DNA from: Gluconobacter cerinus
GTDB lineage: Bacteria; Pseudomonadota; Alphaproteobacteria; Acetobacterales; Acetobacteraceae
Assembly: GCF_002723935.1 (NCBI RefSeq)
Contig: NZ_BEWM01000001.1
Span: forward strand, 248,001 to 312,000
DNA: 64,000 nucleotides
Direction: 5' to 3'
Part shown: positions 35,028-45,067 of the stretch, piece by piece
Numbering within the stretch: the stretch's first letter is position 1
Layout: the number at the start of each line of letters is the position of its first letter
Program-made: the position numbers and the translations under genes
The notes under the pieces: model-generated
Database searches by the model: none
What the model was told of the DNA's origin: nothing
What the model saw: the letters and a program-made list of their open reading frames with translations, nothing else

Positions 35028-36005
35028 TCAGGACGGGTAGCGCCGCTCAATCGCGTCCCAAACCAGCCCGGCGCTGTTAATGCCCTCGAACCGGTCCAAC
35101 TCCTGGAGCCCGGTCGGGGATGTGACATTAATCTCCGTGAGCCAGTCCCCGATCACGTCAATACCAACGAAAATCAGGCCGTGATCTCGAAGGTACGGAC
35201 CGATCGAATCACAGATCTCCCGATCGCGCTCCGTCAGTTCCACCCGTTCTGCACGGCCGCCAACATGCATGTTTGACCGCGCTTCACCCGTAGCTGGAAC
35301 GCGGTTAATTGCCCCGACTGGCGTTCCATCCACGAGAATAATGCGCTTGTCTCCAAGGCGCACGGCGGGCTCATAGCGCTGGATCATCAACGGTTCGTTG
35401 GTGCGAGCGAAGTGCATTTCCAGCAGAGCCTTCAGATTTTCATCATCCGGCTTGATGCGGAAAATTCCGGCGCCCCCATTGCCGTAAAGCGGCTTGACGA
35501 TGATGTCCTTGTGCTGCTCGCGGAATGCCAGAATATCCCGGCTATCCCATGCAACCAATGTCGGCGGCATAAGGTGTGGGAAATGCGTGACAAGCAGCTT
35601 TTCAGGCGCATTCCGAACGGCGACTGGATCGTTTACGACCAGTGACAGCCCCTCGCCCACCCCATGAACGTGCTCAAGCATATGGGTCGCGGTGATGTAC
35701 CCCATGTCAAACGGCGGGTCCTGACGCATCAGGATCACATCGGTCTCGCCCAGCGGAAGAATTTCTTCTTCACCAAACGTCGCATGCTCTCCACGAATAC
35801 GACGAACCTCAACCCGGCGCGCGCGCGCCTGAAGGCGGCCGCCCTTGCCCTGACCTTCAATCAGACTAAGCGTGGTTACAGGATAAACCCAGAGCTCGTG
35901 TCCACGCGCCTGCGCTTCAAGCATGAGGGCAAAAGTGGAGTCGCCATCGATGTTGACCTGTTCTAACGGATCCATCTGTACGGCGACCCGGAGTGAGCGG
36001 GACAT
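35028..36005 (-). CDS. gshB: Glutathione synthetase
   Basis: ATP-dependent joining of gamma-glutamylcysteine and glycine. The 325-residue ATP-grasp protein opens with VAVQMDPLEQVNIDGDSTFALMLEAQARGH (conserved start), has RQDPPFDMGYI, the ATP-site IIVKPLYGNGGAGIFR, RSNMHVGGRAE, and FVGIDVIGDWLTEINVTSPTG near the C-terminus. Normal length for the bacterial enzyme. It is last in the uvrB-epimerase-greB-Nudix-gshB run. Confidence 0.96.
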   Translation of the reverse strand: MSRSLRVAVQMDPLEQVNIDGDSTFALMLEAQARGHELWVYPVTTLSLIEGQGKGGRLQARARRVEVRRIRGEHATFGEEEILPLGETDVILMRQDPPFDMGYITATHMLEHVHGVGEGLSLVVNDPVAVRNAPEKLLVTHFPHLMPPTLVAWDSRDILAFREQHKDIIVKPLYGNGGAGIFRIKPDDENLKALLEMHFARTNEPLMIQRYEPAVRLGDKRIILVDGTPVGAINRVPATGEARSNMHVGGRAERVELTERDREICDSIGPYLRDHGLIFVGIDVIGDWLTEINVTSPTGLQELDRFEGINSAGLVWDAIERRYPS

Positions 36006-36038
36006 GTCGGAAACTCCGGCTAAGGAAAAATGGGATTT

Positions 36039-36066
36039 TATTCTGTAGCGGCCAGAATAGCTTTTT
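36039..36066 (+). terminator. AT-rich stem-loop with T-run, plus-strand orientation
   Basis: TATTCTG and CAGAATA pair around TAGCGGC, followed by GCTTTTT on the plus strand. It lies between gshB and the Nudix gene, both on the minus strand. Its T-run points the wrong way for them, so it may block antisense transcription or be a minus-strand processing hairpin. Confidence 0.35.
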
Positions 36067-36088
36067 CAAAGCCACCCACAGCTCGCTC

Positions 36089-36517
36089 TCAAAAGATGTC
36101 GGCCCGGCTACGCAAAGCGGCCATAGCCTGCACTGTCGGTGTGGTCAGGGGAGAGGGAAGCTCACCCAAAGGAAACCAGCCAAAATCACTATGCTTTTCT
36201 GGCTCCATGAGCGTCGGCGTTCCGCTCAGTTTCGTCACCAGATAAACGGGGGCGATCCAATGCGTACCGCTCTCACGATCAGACTGCTCAACCAGACACA
36301 GCATGTCCCGAGCCTGGATCGTAATGCCAAGCTCTTCCGCAACTTCCCGTTCGACAGCATGCGAAACGGGCTCAAACAGATCTACTTTACCGCCCGGCAG
36401 TCCCCAGCATCCGGCTTCGGGCGACTTTTTGCGACGAATCAGCAGAAGCTTTCCATCCACGAGAATGGCAGCGCCACATCCAACACGCGGTTCAGATTGC
36501 ACGACGCCCTCTTTCAA
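36089..36517 (-). CDS. Nudix hydrolase
   Basis: Cleaves nucleoside diphosphates linked to another moiety; the exact substrate is not predictable. The 142-residue protein has a complete Nudix box, G then five residues, E, seven residues and REVAEELGI (about residues 42-64), which binds the catalytic metals. The rest is a bare Nudix core of MutT/ADP-ribose pyrophosphatase size. Its start overlaps the greB stop by ATGA. Confidence 0.88.
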   Translation of the reverse strand: MKEGVVQSEPRVGCGAAILVDGKLLLIRRKKSPEAGCWGLPGGKVDLFEPVSHAVEREVAEELGITIQARDMLCLVEQSDRESGTHWIAPVYLVTKLSGTPTLMEPEKHSDFGWFPLGELPSPLTTPTVQAMAALRSRADIF

Positions 36518-37014
36518 CCCTGTGACTCAGGATAAGTGATTTTGAGAATTTCGATTTCGACAGGACCACGAGGCGTCTGCAACATGGCCACATCCCCGAC
36601 ACGGGTTCGCATCAGGGCACGTGCGATGGGTGAAATGAGACTGACCTCCCCTCGCACCAAGTCCGACTCGTCCACACCGAGGATCGTTACGATGTGTTCG
36701 ACATCGTCCTCATCGACATAAGTCACGGTTGCGCCAAAAAAGACCCGATCCCGCGTGGTCTGCGCCGCTGGATCAACGATGACCGCATTTTCAAGTCTTT
36801 TTCCCAGGAACCGCAAACGCCGGTCGATCTCCCGCAATCGGCGTTTGCCGTACTGATAATCGGCATTCTCAGATCGATCCCCATTGCCTGCGGCCCAGGA
36901 GACGATTTCGACAATGCGCGGACGCTCTTTTTGCGCCAGTTCCTTGAGTTCAGTTCGCATCACCTCCGCACCGCGCGGGGAAAGATAATGAGAGAGTGGT
37001 GTTTTTTCAGACAT
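36514..37014 (-). CDS. greB: Transcription elongation factor GreB
   Basis: Rescues backtracked RNA polymerase by stimulating cleavage of the nascent transcript. The 166-residue protein has the N-terminal coiled coil with GDRSENADYQYGKRRLRE at the tip, whose acidic residues act in the polymerase active site, and a C-terminal FKBP-like domain (VRGEVSLISPIARALM). The basic YGKRRLREIDRRLRFLGKRLE pattern marks GreB rather than GreA, whose equivalent region reads ENAEYHAA. It begins in the stop of the epimerase gene. Confidence 0.92.
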   Translation of the reverse strand: MSEKTPLSHYLSPRGAEVMRTELKELAQKERPRIVEIVSWAAGNGDRSENADYQYGKRRLREIDRRLRFLGKRLENAVIVDPAAQTTRDRVFFGATVTYVDEDDVEHIVTILGVDESDLVRGEVSLISPIARALMRTRVGDVAMLQTPRGPVEIEILKITYPESQG

Positions 37015-37895
37015 CAGAGCGCCTGAACCCGAAAGCGCATCCGACCACCAATCCGTGTTTTCGGTTTGAGGAGATGCAGCCCGCTGGCAACAACATCAGC
37101 CTGATTGATGGCGTCTGTCATGTTCGTAACGGGTTCCACAGCGACAAACGGGCTATCCGGGGAGGTAAAGACGACCAGATGCTTGAAGATTGGATCCGCC
37201 TCAACCGTCACTGCCAGCCCATCGTCCGGACGCTTCAAAACAACCCGCCCGCCAAAACCTGCAAAGCAGTTATCGATAAAACGATCATGAGCGGGCTTGG
37301 GCGTATGAAAAGACCACTCCCCGTCACAGGGAGCACCCTGCACAGGCAAACCATCCGGAGACGTCAGCCAGACCTTTTCAGCATCAAATGACAGCGTTGC
37401 GTTTTCATCTGCGGCGAGAAATGGATGAAAACCAAACCCGACTGGCTGCTCCGCCTCACCCCGATTTTCAATGGCAATCTGCACGTCCAAACCTGCGTCT
37501 GTCAGTTGGTAAGACAGAGCAGCACGATAGGCGAAAGGCCACGCTTGATCATTGTCCTGCGGGATGTGATCGAGCGTCAGTACCGCATGGCTTTCCCCTT
37601 GATGAGCAACAGTCCAGGCCTGCTCCCAGGCGTTACCGTGAATTGTATGCGGATGATCCGCCATGTTCGGAGCCAGATCATAACTCTGGCCGCCGAACGA
37701 AAAGCGCCCATTGGCAATACGATTTGAATACGGAATCAGAGGATACGCACCGACTGCTACTCCGTTCAGTGCGCGCAAAGCGTCATTCGGGGTTGGAAGA
37801 AAAATATCTTTTTCATCCCGTTGCCAGAGGCCGACAGAGCCTCCGGTTTCGGGAAGAATAGTGAGCCGGCTCTTGCCGCAACTCAGTTCAATCAT
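37014..37895 (-). CDS. Aldose 1-epimerase family protein
   Basis: Interconverts alpha and beta anomers of hexoses. The 293-residue protein has GGSVGLWQRDEKDIF, IPYSNRIANGRFSF, HTIHGNAWEQAW (the first catalytic His), GFGFHPFLAADE (the second) and VAVEPVTNMTDAIN with the catalytic Glu. It matches the YihR/GalM-like Mutarot_1 group. Sugar specificity is unknown. ATG 37895 is preceded by AGGA about 13 bases upstream. Confidence 0.85.
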   Translation of the reverse strand: MIELSCGKSRLTILPETGGSVGLWQRDEKDIFLPTPNDALRALNGVAVGAYPLIPYSNRIANGRFSFGGQSYDLAPNMADHPHTIHGNAWEQAWTVAHQGESHAVLTLDHIPQDNDQAWPFAYRAALSYQLTDAGLDVQIAIENRGEAEQPVGFGFHPFLAADENATLSFDAEKVWLTSPDGLPVQGAPCDGEWSFHTPKPAHDRFIDNCFAGFGGRVVLKRPDDGLAVTVEADPIFKHLVVFTSPDSPFVAVEPVTNMTDAINQADVVASGLHLLKPKTRIGGRMRFRVQAL

Positions 37896-37959
37896 GACAG
37901 TCTGCAATCCTGATAATGGCGGTCGGTCATGGGCAACCCAGGGCCCTCATATAGCCGGA

Positions 37960-40167
37960 TCAGCGACGCCCGCCACGTTTGCGCTTGTTCGGGTCATAAC
38001 CGCCGCCGCCCGGCCCGAGGGGCGTTGGGCCTTTTGGCTTTTTCCCGCCCCCCGGTCGCCCGGCGGTGGACGTTGCCAGCGGCGGTGGCTCCAAGCCCAT
38101 ATCAATAGCTTCCAGACGCCGCACCTCATCACGCAGTCGGGCAGCCTGCTCGAAATCCAGATTGGCGGCGGCTTCGCGCATCCGTTTTTCCAACTCCTGA
38201 ATCGTAACAGGCAGAGACTTGCCAACGAATTCTTCCGTGTCGCCAGCATCGTCAGGTGCAACAGTGACGTAGTCCTGCTCAAAGATAGACGACAGCGCAT
38301 CACCAATCTTCGAACGAACCGTCATGGGCGTAATCCCATGAGCGTCGTTCCATTCGGTCTGTCTTGCGCGTCGCCGAGCGGTTTCCTCAATCGCGAATTT
38401 GAGGCTGTCCGTCATCTTGTCGGCATACAGCAGAACTCGACCATCCACGTTACGGGCTGCACGGCCGATTGTCTGGATCAACGATGTCCGGGATCGCAGG
38501 AAGCCTTCCTTGTCTGCATCCAGAATGGCGACGAGGGCACATTCCGGAATGTCGAGACCCTCTCGCAGCAGGTTGATCCCGACCAGAACATCAAAAGCGC
38601 CCAGACGCAGATCACGAATAATCTCGATCCGCTCCAACGTATCCACATCAGAATGCAGATAACGCACTTTGATCCCCGCTTCGCCCAGATAATCCGTCAG
38701 ATCTTCCGCCATCCGCTTGGTCAGCGTTGTGACAAGAATTCGTCCACCCTTGGCAATCGTTTCACGAGCTTCGTGCAGCAGATCATCAACCTGACCTTCC
38801 ACAGGCTTCACATCTGTTACCGGATCAATCAGACCTGTCGGGCGAATGATCTGCTCGGCAAACACACCCCCCGTCTGTTCCATTTCCCACGGACCGGGCG
38901 TTGCCGAGACGAAGATACTTTGCGGCCGGAAAGCATTCCACTCACCAAAGGCGAGCGGGCGATTATCAATGCAAGAAGGCAGCCTGAATCCAAAGTCAGA
39001 CAGCACGGACTTCCGCGCCCTGTCTCCGCGCTCCATGCCGCCAATCTGCGGCACTGTGACGTGGCTCTCATCTACAATCAGAAGAGCATCTTCCGGTAGA
39101 TATTCGAACAACGTCGGCGGCGGATCACCGGGGCCACGGCCTGAAAGGTAACGGGAGTAGTTCTCAATCCCTTTGCACGCCCCCGTCGTTTCAATCATTT
39201 CCAGATCAAACGTCGTCCGCTGTGACAGGCGCTCTGCCTCCAGCAATTTTCCTTCTTCGGTAAACTGCGCAAGCCGCTGCCGAAGCTCGTTCTTGATCCC
39301 GATCATCGCCTGATTCAGCGTTGGTCGCGGTGTCACATAATGCGAATTTGCGTAAACGCTGATCTCGGCCAGATCAGCCGTTTTGTTTCCCGTCAGAGGG
39401 TCAAACTCAGTGATCTGATCAATTTCGTCTCCGAACAGAGAGACACGCCAAGCGCGGTCTTCATTCTGTACGGGAAAAATGTCGATCTGTTCGCCGCGCA
39501 CACGGAATGTCCCGCGCTCAAAGGCCGCGTCGTTGCGACGATACTGAAGCTCGACAAGGGCTTTGATGAGCTTCTCGCGATCAATCTCGCCGCCCACCTC
39601 AAGCCGGACGACCATCTTCGAATACGTCTCAACCGAACCGATACCGTAAATGCAGGATACGGACGCAACGATGATAACGTCATTTCGCTCCAGCAGAGCC
39701 TGCGTTGCCGCATGGCGCATCCGGTCGATCTGTTCGTTGATCTGGCTGTCTTTCTCGATATACGTATCTGACCGTGGAACGTAGGCTTCCGGCTGATAGT
39801 AGTCGTAGTACGAGACAAAATATTCGACGGCATTATCAGGAAAAAACTGCCGCATCTCGCCGTAAAGCTGGGCAGCCAGCGTCTTGTTTGGCGCAAGGAT
39901 CAAGGTAGGCTTCTGTGTCCGCTCAATGACCTTGGCCATACTGAACGTCTTGCCCGACCCCGTCACACCAAGCAGAACCTGATCCCGCTCTCCCGCTTCT
40001 ACACCCTGAACAAGCTCCCCGATTGCGGTGGGCTGATCCCCTGCGGGCTCATAGTCAGCCTTGACCACAAACTTCCGCGTCTTTGCCTTGGTGGGCTGCT
40101 TTTCAGGGATGAATGCCGTCAGGGGCATTTCGGTCGCATTGCGGAGCGCGGAAGGTTTTTTGGCCAT
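37960..40167 (-). CDS. uvrB: Excinuclease ABC subunit B
   Basis: Helicase-like damage-verification subunit of nucleotide excision repair. The 735-residue protein has Walker A GVTGSGKT near residue 68, the beta-hairpin region [11 protein letters not shown], the DESH box, [15 protein letters not shown] and QTIGRAARN, and a C-terminal UVR domain ([23 protein letters not shown]) that contacts UvrA/UvrC. A basic, glycine-rich tail extends about 45 residues past it. ATG 40167 is used; a TTG three codons earlier is possible. Confidence 0.97.
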   Translation of the reverse strand: MAKKPSALRNATEMPLTAFIPEKQPTKAKTRKFVVKADYEPAGDQPTAIGELVQGVEAGERDQVLLGVTGSGKTFSMAKVIERTQKPTLILAPNKTLAAQLYGEMRQFFPDNAVEYFVSYYDYYQPEAYVPRSDTYIEKDSQINEQIDRMRHAATQALLERNDVIIVASVSCIYGIGSVETYSKMVVRLEVGGEIDREKLIKALVELQYRRNDAAFERGTFRVRGEQIDIFPVQNEDRAWRVSLFGDEIDQITEFDPLTGNKTADLAEISVYANSHYVTPRPTLNQAMIGIKNELRQRLAQFTEEGKLLEAERLSQRTTFDLEMIETTGACKGIENYSRYLSGRGPGDPPPTLFEYLPEDALLIVDESHVTVPQIGGMERGDRARKSVLSDFGFRLPSCIDNRPLAFGEWNAFRPQSIFVSATPGPWEMEQTGGVFAEQIIRPTGLIDPVTDVKPVEGQVDDLLHEARETIAKGGRILVTTLTKRMAEDLTDYLGEAGIKVRYLHSDVDTLERIEIIRDLRLGAFDVLVGINLLREGLDIPECALVAILDADKEGFLRSRTSLIQTIGRAARNVDGRVLLYADKMTDSLKFAIEETARRRARQTEWNDAHGITPMTVRSKIGDALSSIFEQDYVTVAPDDAGDTEEFVGKSLPVTIQELEKRMREAAANLDFEQAARLRDEVRRLEAIDMGLEPPPLATSTAGRPGGGKKPKGPTPLGPGGGGYDPNKRKRGGRR

Positions 40168-40265
40168 AGGGTCCAAGATGGGAAAGAAACGGGAACATCA
40201 CAAGAGCGTCTCACTGGGCCTGTCGTTTCGTTCTTCGCAAAGAATTCCTGAAACCGACTACCAGT

Positions 40266-40676
40266 CTAATGTTGAACGAGAGGGGATGAACTTTCGTAAG
40301 CCTCCCCCAAAGCCTTTAAATTCGCGCCTGTGGCAGGATCATGGTCCACATCAGCCCCTAGCCGCACATGAACGCGAACTCCGGGCCAGACCTGAACATC
40401 ACGCTCCGTATGCCCATCAGAAAACTGACGCATCAATGGTTCTTTCACAGCAGGCCGCATTATCGACTTACGGCCCTGCACCTGAATGACCTCTCCTTTC
40501 ACACCGTCCGGCTGTGATGTGGCGGAAAAAGACAAATCCTTTGCAGACAATATCGGCATGCTCGCAAACGTGCTGGCAGGCTGGGCTTGCGCCATAGCAC
40601 CATGCAGGACGATTGCACTTAAGATGCCTAAACCAACTGCTCTGCCCCGACCGGGCAAGCTCTTGCTGCCTCGCAT
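40266..40676 (-). CDS. Small secreted protein with TGANL motif
   Basis: A 136-residue exported protein: basic N-terminus, hydrophobic core VGLGILSAIVLHGAM and cleavage after AQA (about residue 31). No known family. The C-terminus ends in a DPATGANLKALGEAY stretch that recurs, in similar form, in the secreted protein at 58513-58920. The ATG at 40676 gives a proper signal peptide; an ATG at 40730 would lengthen it. It is upstream of uvrB on the same strand but separated by about 98 bases. Confidence 0.6.
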   Translation of the reverse strand: MRGSKSLPGRGRAVGLGILSAIVLHGAMAQAQPASTFASMPILSAKDLSFSATSQPDGVKGEVIQVQGRKSIMRPAVKEPLMRQFSDGHTERDVQVWPGVRVHVRLGADVDHDPATGANLKALGEAYESSSPLVQH

Positions 40677-40816
40677 TCTGACATCCGCCACAGCCGCATT
40701 TTCCCAGTAGGGCAAGTGATGAAATATCATTCATGACATAACATTTCTAAAAATGGATAGTGAAACTTGTTTTCCCGCGCTATGCAGACCAGCATATTTC
40801 TGAAGGAAGACCGATC

Positions 40817-41233
40817 ATGGACGTCCAGACGATCGAACAGACGTATAATCAGCTTCAGCAGCAGGCCCAGCAGTCTGCGCAGGCGCTTCAGGCGTTGGGT
40901 GCAAAGATGCAGACCGCGGCTCAAACCGGGGACATGCAGGCCCGCGAGTGGTCTTTGGATCTGCGGGAGTTGGCGCTCTCTTTTCAGGCTGAACAGCAAC
41001 AGGTCACAAACCTGCTTCAGCAATTGCACGCAGCGCTTACAAATGCGGCTTCAAACCAGCAGCCTGTGGCGACCGCTCAATCCCCATACGATGCTCAACC
41101 CCCTGTTCAGGTTGTTGGGCAAGCGCAGGATAATGGATTTTTCTCGAATATCCTTAACTCAGGCTTTGCACGGTCCGTAGAAGCTGGTGCAGGCTTCAGC
41201 ATCGGCAATGATCTGATCAAAGAGATTTTCTGA
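40817..41233 (+). CDS. Gln-rich coiled-coil protein
   Basis: A 138-residue soluble protein. Residues 1-90 are a Gln/Ala-rich amphipathic helix (TYNQLQQQAQQSAQALQALGAKMQ..., then EQQQVTNLLQQLHAAL), likely a coiled coil; the rest is a Gln/Pro linker and a glycine-containing end (GFARSVEAGAGFSIGNDLI). AAGGAAG is 8 bases before ATG 40817. I do not recognise a family. Divergent from the secreted gene and ended by a stem-loop. Confidence 0.62.
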   Translation: MDVQTIEQTYNQLQQQAQQSAQALQALGAKMQTAAQTGDMQAREWSLDLRELALSFQAEQQQVTNLLQQLHAALTNAASNQQPVATAQSPYDAQPPVQVVGQAQDNGFFSNILNSGFARSVEAGAGFSIGNDLIKEIF

Positions 41234-41284
41234 GCCTGTTCATTCTGCTGCGGCGCTTGAGGAGAACTTTACATTCCTTCTCTC

Positions 41285-41312
41285 AATGGGGGCATCCATT
41301 CGTGCTCCCATT
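41285..41312 (+). terminator. Stem-loop after the coiled-coil gene
   Basis: AATGGGGGCA and TGCTCCCATT pair with one G-U wobble around an 8-base loop, 51 bases after the stop codon. It is followed by AAATTG, not a U-tract, so it is a strong hairpin with uncertain termination. Confidence 0.45.
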
Positions 41313-41354
41313 AAATTGCCACCTTTGCCGAAGACACCAGAGTGCGCTCAAGCA

Positions 41355-42432
<1,078 letters not shown>

Positions 42433-42441
42433 GGACGCTTC

Positions 42442-43353
42442 ATGCGTATTCTTGTTACGGGCCAGCGGGGCTTTGTCGGGCAGCATTTAAAAAACCGACT
42501 GAAGGCTCGCTTTCCGCAAAGCGAGATCCTTCCGTCCAGTCCGGACGTTCGTGATGCAAAAGCCGTCGATGCGGCTGTAGCAACCAGCAAACCAGATCAC
42601 TGCATTCATCTGGCGGCCATCTCAAGCATTGGAAACGCCAGGCAGGACCCCGATCATGCCTGGCAAGTCAACCTGCAGGGCACGCTCCATGTTGCACGAA
42701 GCATGCAGCGTCATGCTTCGCAGGGCCGACTTTTGTTTGCGTCAACGGCTGAAGCCTATGGCTCCACCTTCCAACGCGGAACTCCCGTCGCAGAAGATGC
42801 AGCTCTTGCCCCTGGCAATACTTATGCCGCCACCAAGGCGGCCGCAGATCTGGCACTGGGCGCTATGGCAAAGGAGGGCTTGAATGTCATCCGGATGCGA
42901 CCGTTCAATCACACTGGCCCGAACCAGTCAGCTGACTTTGTCGTTCCGGCTTTCGCCTTGCAGATCGCCCGCATTGCCAAAGGGCTTCAAGCCCCAGAAA
43001 TCCGCGTAGGGAACCTGGAAGCCCAACGTGATTTTCTGGATGTACGGGATGTCTGTGATGCTTATCTTGACGCCCTGATGCCCGACAACGCGCTGGAACG
43101 CGGTACAATCCTTAACCTCTGTTCCGGACAGACACGCTCAATTCGTTCCATTCTGGATGACCTCATCGCCCTCAGCGGGGTCAAGGCCGACATTCTCACG
43201 GACCCAAACCGTCTGCGCCCTTCAGACACGCCGGTCGCCCGCGGTGATGGGTCCTTAGCCAGACAGCTTCTCTCATGGGCGCCTTGTATCCCGTGGGAGC
43301 AAACGTTGAGTGATATTTACACAGACTGCCTGAAGCGCGTTGAAACTAACTAA
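42442..43353 (+). CDS. rmd: GDP-6-deoxy-D-mannose reductase
   Basis: NAD(P)H-dependent reduction of GDP-4-keto-6-deoxymannose to GDP-D-rhamnose. The 303-residue protein has TGQRGFVGQHL at the N-terminus, LAAISSIGNARQDP, STAEAYG, the Tyr-Ala-Ala-Thr-Lys pair and RPFNHTGPNQ; GNLEAQRDFLDVRDVCDAY is typical of RMD rather than of GDP-fucose synthase. It starts 9 bases after gmd, so the pair forms a two-step pathway. D-rhamnose is an O-antigen or exopolysaccharide sugar. Confidence 0.92.
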   Translation: MRILVTGQRGFVGQHLKNRLKARFPQSEILPSSPDVRDAKAVDAAVATSKPDHCIHLAAISSIGNARQDPDHAWQVNLQGTLHVARSMQRHASQGRLLFASTAEAYGSTFQRGTPVAEDAALAPGNTYAATKAAADLALGAMAKEGLNVIRMRPFNHTGPNQSADFVVPAFALQIARIAKGLQAPEIRVGNLEAQRDFLDVRDVCDAYLDALMPDNALERGTILNLCSGQTRSIRSILDDLIALSGVKADILTDPNRLRPSDTPVARGDGSLARQLLSWAPCIPWEQTLSDIYTDCLKRVETN

Positions 43354-43485
43354 GCATGTTCTACATTCACGGCTTCTGCCGAACAGCGGTTCAAGTCGTG
43401 CAGCGTTTCTGAAGCAGAAGTCAGAAAAACACGTACCTGAACTCTTCGGACCTTATCTGCGATCAAGTATAAACGGACACCAATT

Positions 43486-44700
43486 GTGAGCCATTTTCCT
43501 GTCCGACAATGTGTGATCCTGCTCGAACCCACAGAACTACACGGTGAAACAGGTACACCTCCACACGCTCTCATGCAGTGTGGAGACAGACCGTTTCTGG
43601 CATGGCTCATGCGCGAAATGCAGCGTTTCGGAATAGAAGATTTCGTACTGCTGGCGACAGAGCAGTCCGTGCTGCACTTCGAAACTGCTGTTGAGTTGAT
43701 CCGCTCACGCCTTCCGAAACCGGCAAACATTACTCTTTTAACAGCACCTCATCAGGCTGGCAGTGGCGGCATGCTCCATCATGCGCGTCAGCACCTTCAG
43801 GAATGCTTCCTCTTTTGTGACGGAGAGGTTCTCTTTTCAGGCAATCTGGCAAGGTTTCTTACGCATGCCGGACAAGGAAACTGGGCATTGCTGCGTGCGG
43901 ACGACAGTGACGATCAAGAGAGTTTGGCTTGCGCGGGGGAAGACGACGAAAAGGTCGTTCCGTCTCTTTTAACAACACAGCACAATTATCCAGCCGCCTT
44001 TGAAAAGAGCGGTATCTTTCTGTTCGACCACTCCATATTCCAGTATCTGACGGCAGCATGCTCGCTAGAGCAGGACGTCCTAGCCGCTCTCGTTAAGGAC
44101 GATGTCCTGAAAGGTTTGTCGCTTCCCGGAGATGTTTGGAATGTGCGGCGACCAGAAAACCGCGCCAAAGCGAAGACGCACCTCCCGACCACACTCCTCC
44201 GTCCAGCGGTATTTCTTGATCGTGATGGCGTGATCAATCACGATCATGGGTGGGTTGGAACATGCGACCGCTTCGAGTGGGAGCCGGATGTACTGAAGAC
44301 TATCGCGAAGATTACTGACAGCGGCCATCACGTTTTCATCGTGACAAACCAGTCTGGAATTGCCCGCGGGTTTTATACTGAGGACCACCTCGAACAGCTT
44401 ATGAGCTGGGTGATCGACACTATTCGCGAGCATGGTGGAACAGTCGATGACTGGCGATACTGCCCCATGCATCCGGAAGCTGTGGTGGGCCGGTATCGTG
44501 GCCAAAGCCCGAACCGCAAGCCGTCGCCAGGTATGATACTCGACTTATCAAGCCGGTGGGAGTTAGACCCCGCGCGTTGCGTTATGTTTGGAGACCAGAC
44601 TTCGGACATCCAGGCTGCCGAAGCCGCTGGAATTGAAGGCATTCGTGTTGGTCCGCAGCTTCTTTCCGAACTGGCTTCCCAGATGAGCGCATTCCAGTAA
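43486..44700 (+). CDS. Degenerate sugar nucleotidyltransferase-HAD phosphatase fusion
   Basis: A 404-residue two-domain protein. Residues 1-230 resemble a nucleotidyltransferase (GDRPFLAWLMREMQRFGIEDFVLLA, NITLLTAPHQAGSGGML, FLFCDGEVLF), but the nucleotide-binding loop (normally GGxGTRL) reads LEPTELHGETGTPP and looks broken. Residues 240-404 form an HAD-IIIA domain like the GmhB heptose-bisphosphatase: FLDRDGVIN (Asp245, Asp247), VTNQSGIARG, RKPSPGM and FGDQTSDI. The GmhB-type cysteine zinc site is missing. The start is probably GTG 43486. It may act in nucleotide-sugar supply for the neighbouring glycosyltransferases. Confidence 0.72.
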   Translation: MSHFPVRQCVILLEPTELHGETGTPPHALMQCGDRPFLAWLMREMQRFGIEDFVLLATEQSVLHFETAVELIRSRLPKPANITLLTAPHQAGSGGMLHHARQHLQECFLFCDGEVLFSGNLARFLTHAGQGNWALLRADDSDDQESLACAGEDDEKVVPSLLTTQHNYPAAFEKSGIFLFDHSIFQYLTAACSLEQDVLAALVKDDVLKGLSLPGDVWNVRRPENRAKAKTHLPTTLLRPAVFLDRDGVINHDHGWVGTCDRFEWEPDVLKTIAKITDSGHHVFIVTNQSGIARGFYTEDHLEQLMSWVIDTIREHGGTVDDWRYCPMHPEAVVGRYRGQSPNRKPSPGMILDLSSRWELDPARCVMFGDQTSDIQAAEAAGIEGIRVGPQLLSELASQMSAFQ

Positions 44701-44920
44701 ATAAGGGTTTTCAGGCTCCGTCGGATACCTGTTTACGCAAATTTTTCGCGTTTATCGTATGTGACCTGATAGAGTGAAGTTTCTAGAGTGAGCTTGTCAT
44801 CGCGACAAATTCTTTACCTTCGCACTACCGGTGCGTGTCCGTCATCTGTGCACCCTGCAACGTGCTTTCTGCTCCGTCGCGACACCCACAGATCCAACAA
44901 TTGTGTCAAAATCAAAGTAA

Positions 44921-44950
44921 TATCGAGAAATAAATAACAACTTCTCGATA
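44921..44950. repeat. Inverted repeat upstream of the glycosyltransferases
   Basis: TATCGAGAA and TTCTCGATA, perfect 9-bp arms with a 12-base AT-rich spacer. It ends 24 bases before the -35 box, a position suited to an activator or repressor; alternatively it is a terminator relic of the upstream gene. Confidence 0.5.
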
Positions 44951-44973
44951 CTCTGGAAGTTAGGCACATGCCC

Positions 44974-45003
44974 TTGATCACTGGACGACACTTGTCATAC
45001 AAT
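44974..45003 (+). promoter_or_regulatory. Sigma-70-like promoter of the glycosyltransferase pair
   Basis: TTGATC (four of six -35 bases), 18-base spacer, TACAAT (five of six -10 bases). Transcription would start near 45010, leaving a leader of about 58 bases before ATG 45068. Confidence 0.55.
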
Positions 45004-45067
45004 CTTCGTTCAAAATGATTTGAATGAATGCCGTTCCCGTCGGCCAAACTGAAGCTAGCCTGGACCC

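Larger units (their letters stand above)
44701..45067. other. Gene-free AT-rich stretch upstream of the glycosyltransferases
   Basis: 367 bases without a gene, visibly AT-richer than the surroundings. It contains an inverted repeat at 44921-44950 and a good promoter at 44974-45003. A smaller CGCAC...GTGCG repeat lies near 44820-44834. No RNA gene recognised. Confidence 0.6.

Noticed and set aside
37711-39099. Long open frame on the plus strand (462 codons)
   Set aside because: It is antisense to the highly conserved uvrB and part of the epimerase gene; no ribosome-binding site or recognisable protein pattern.
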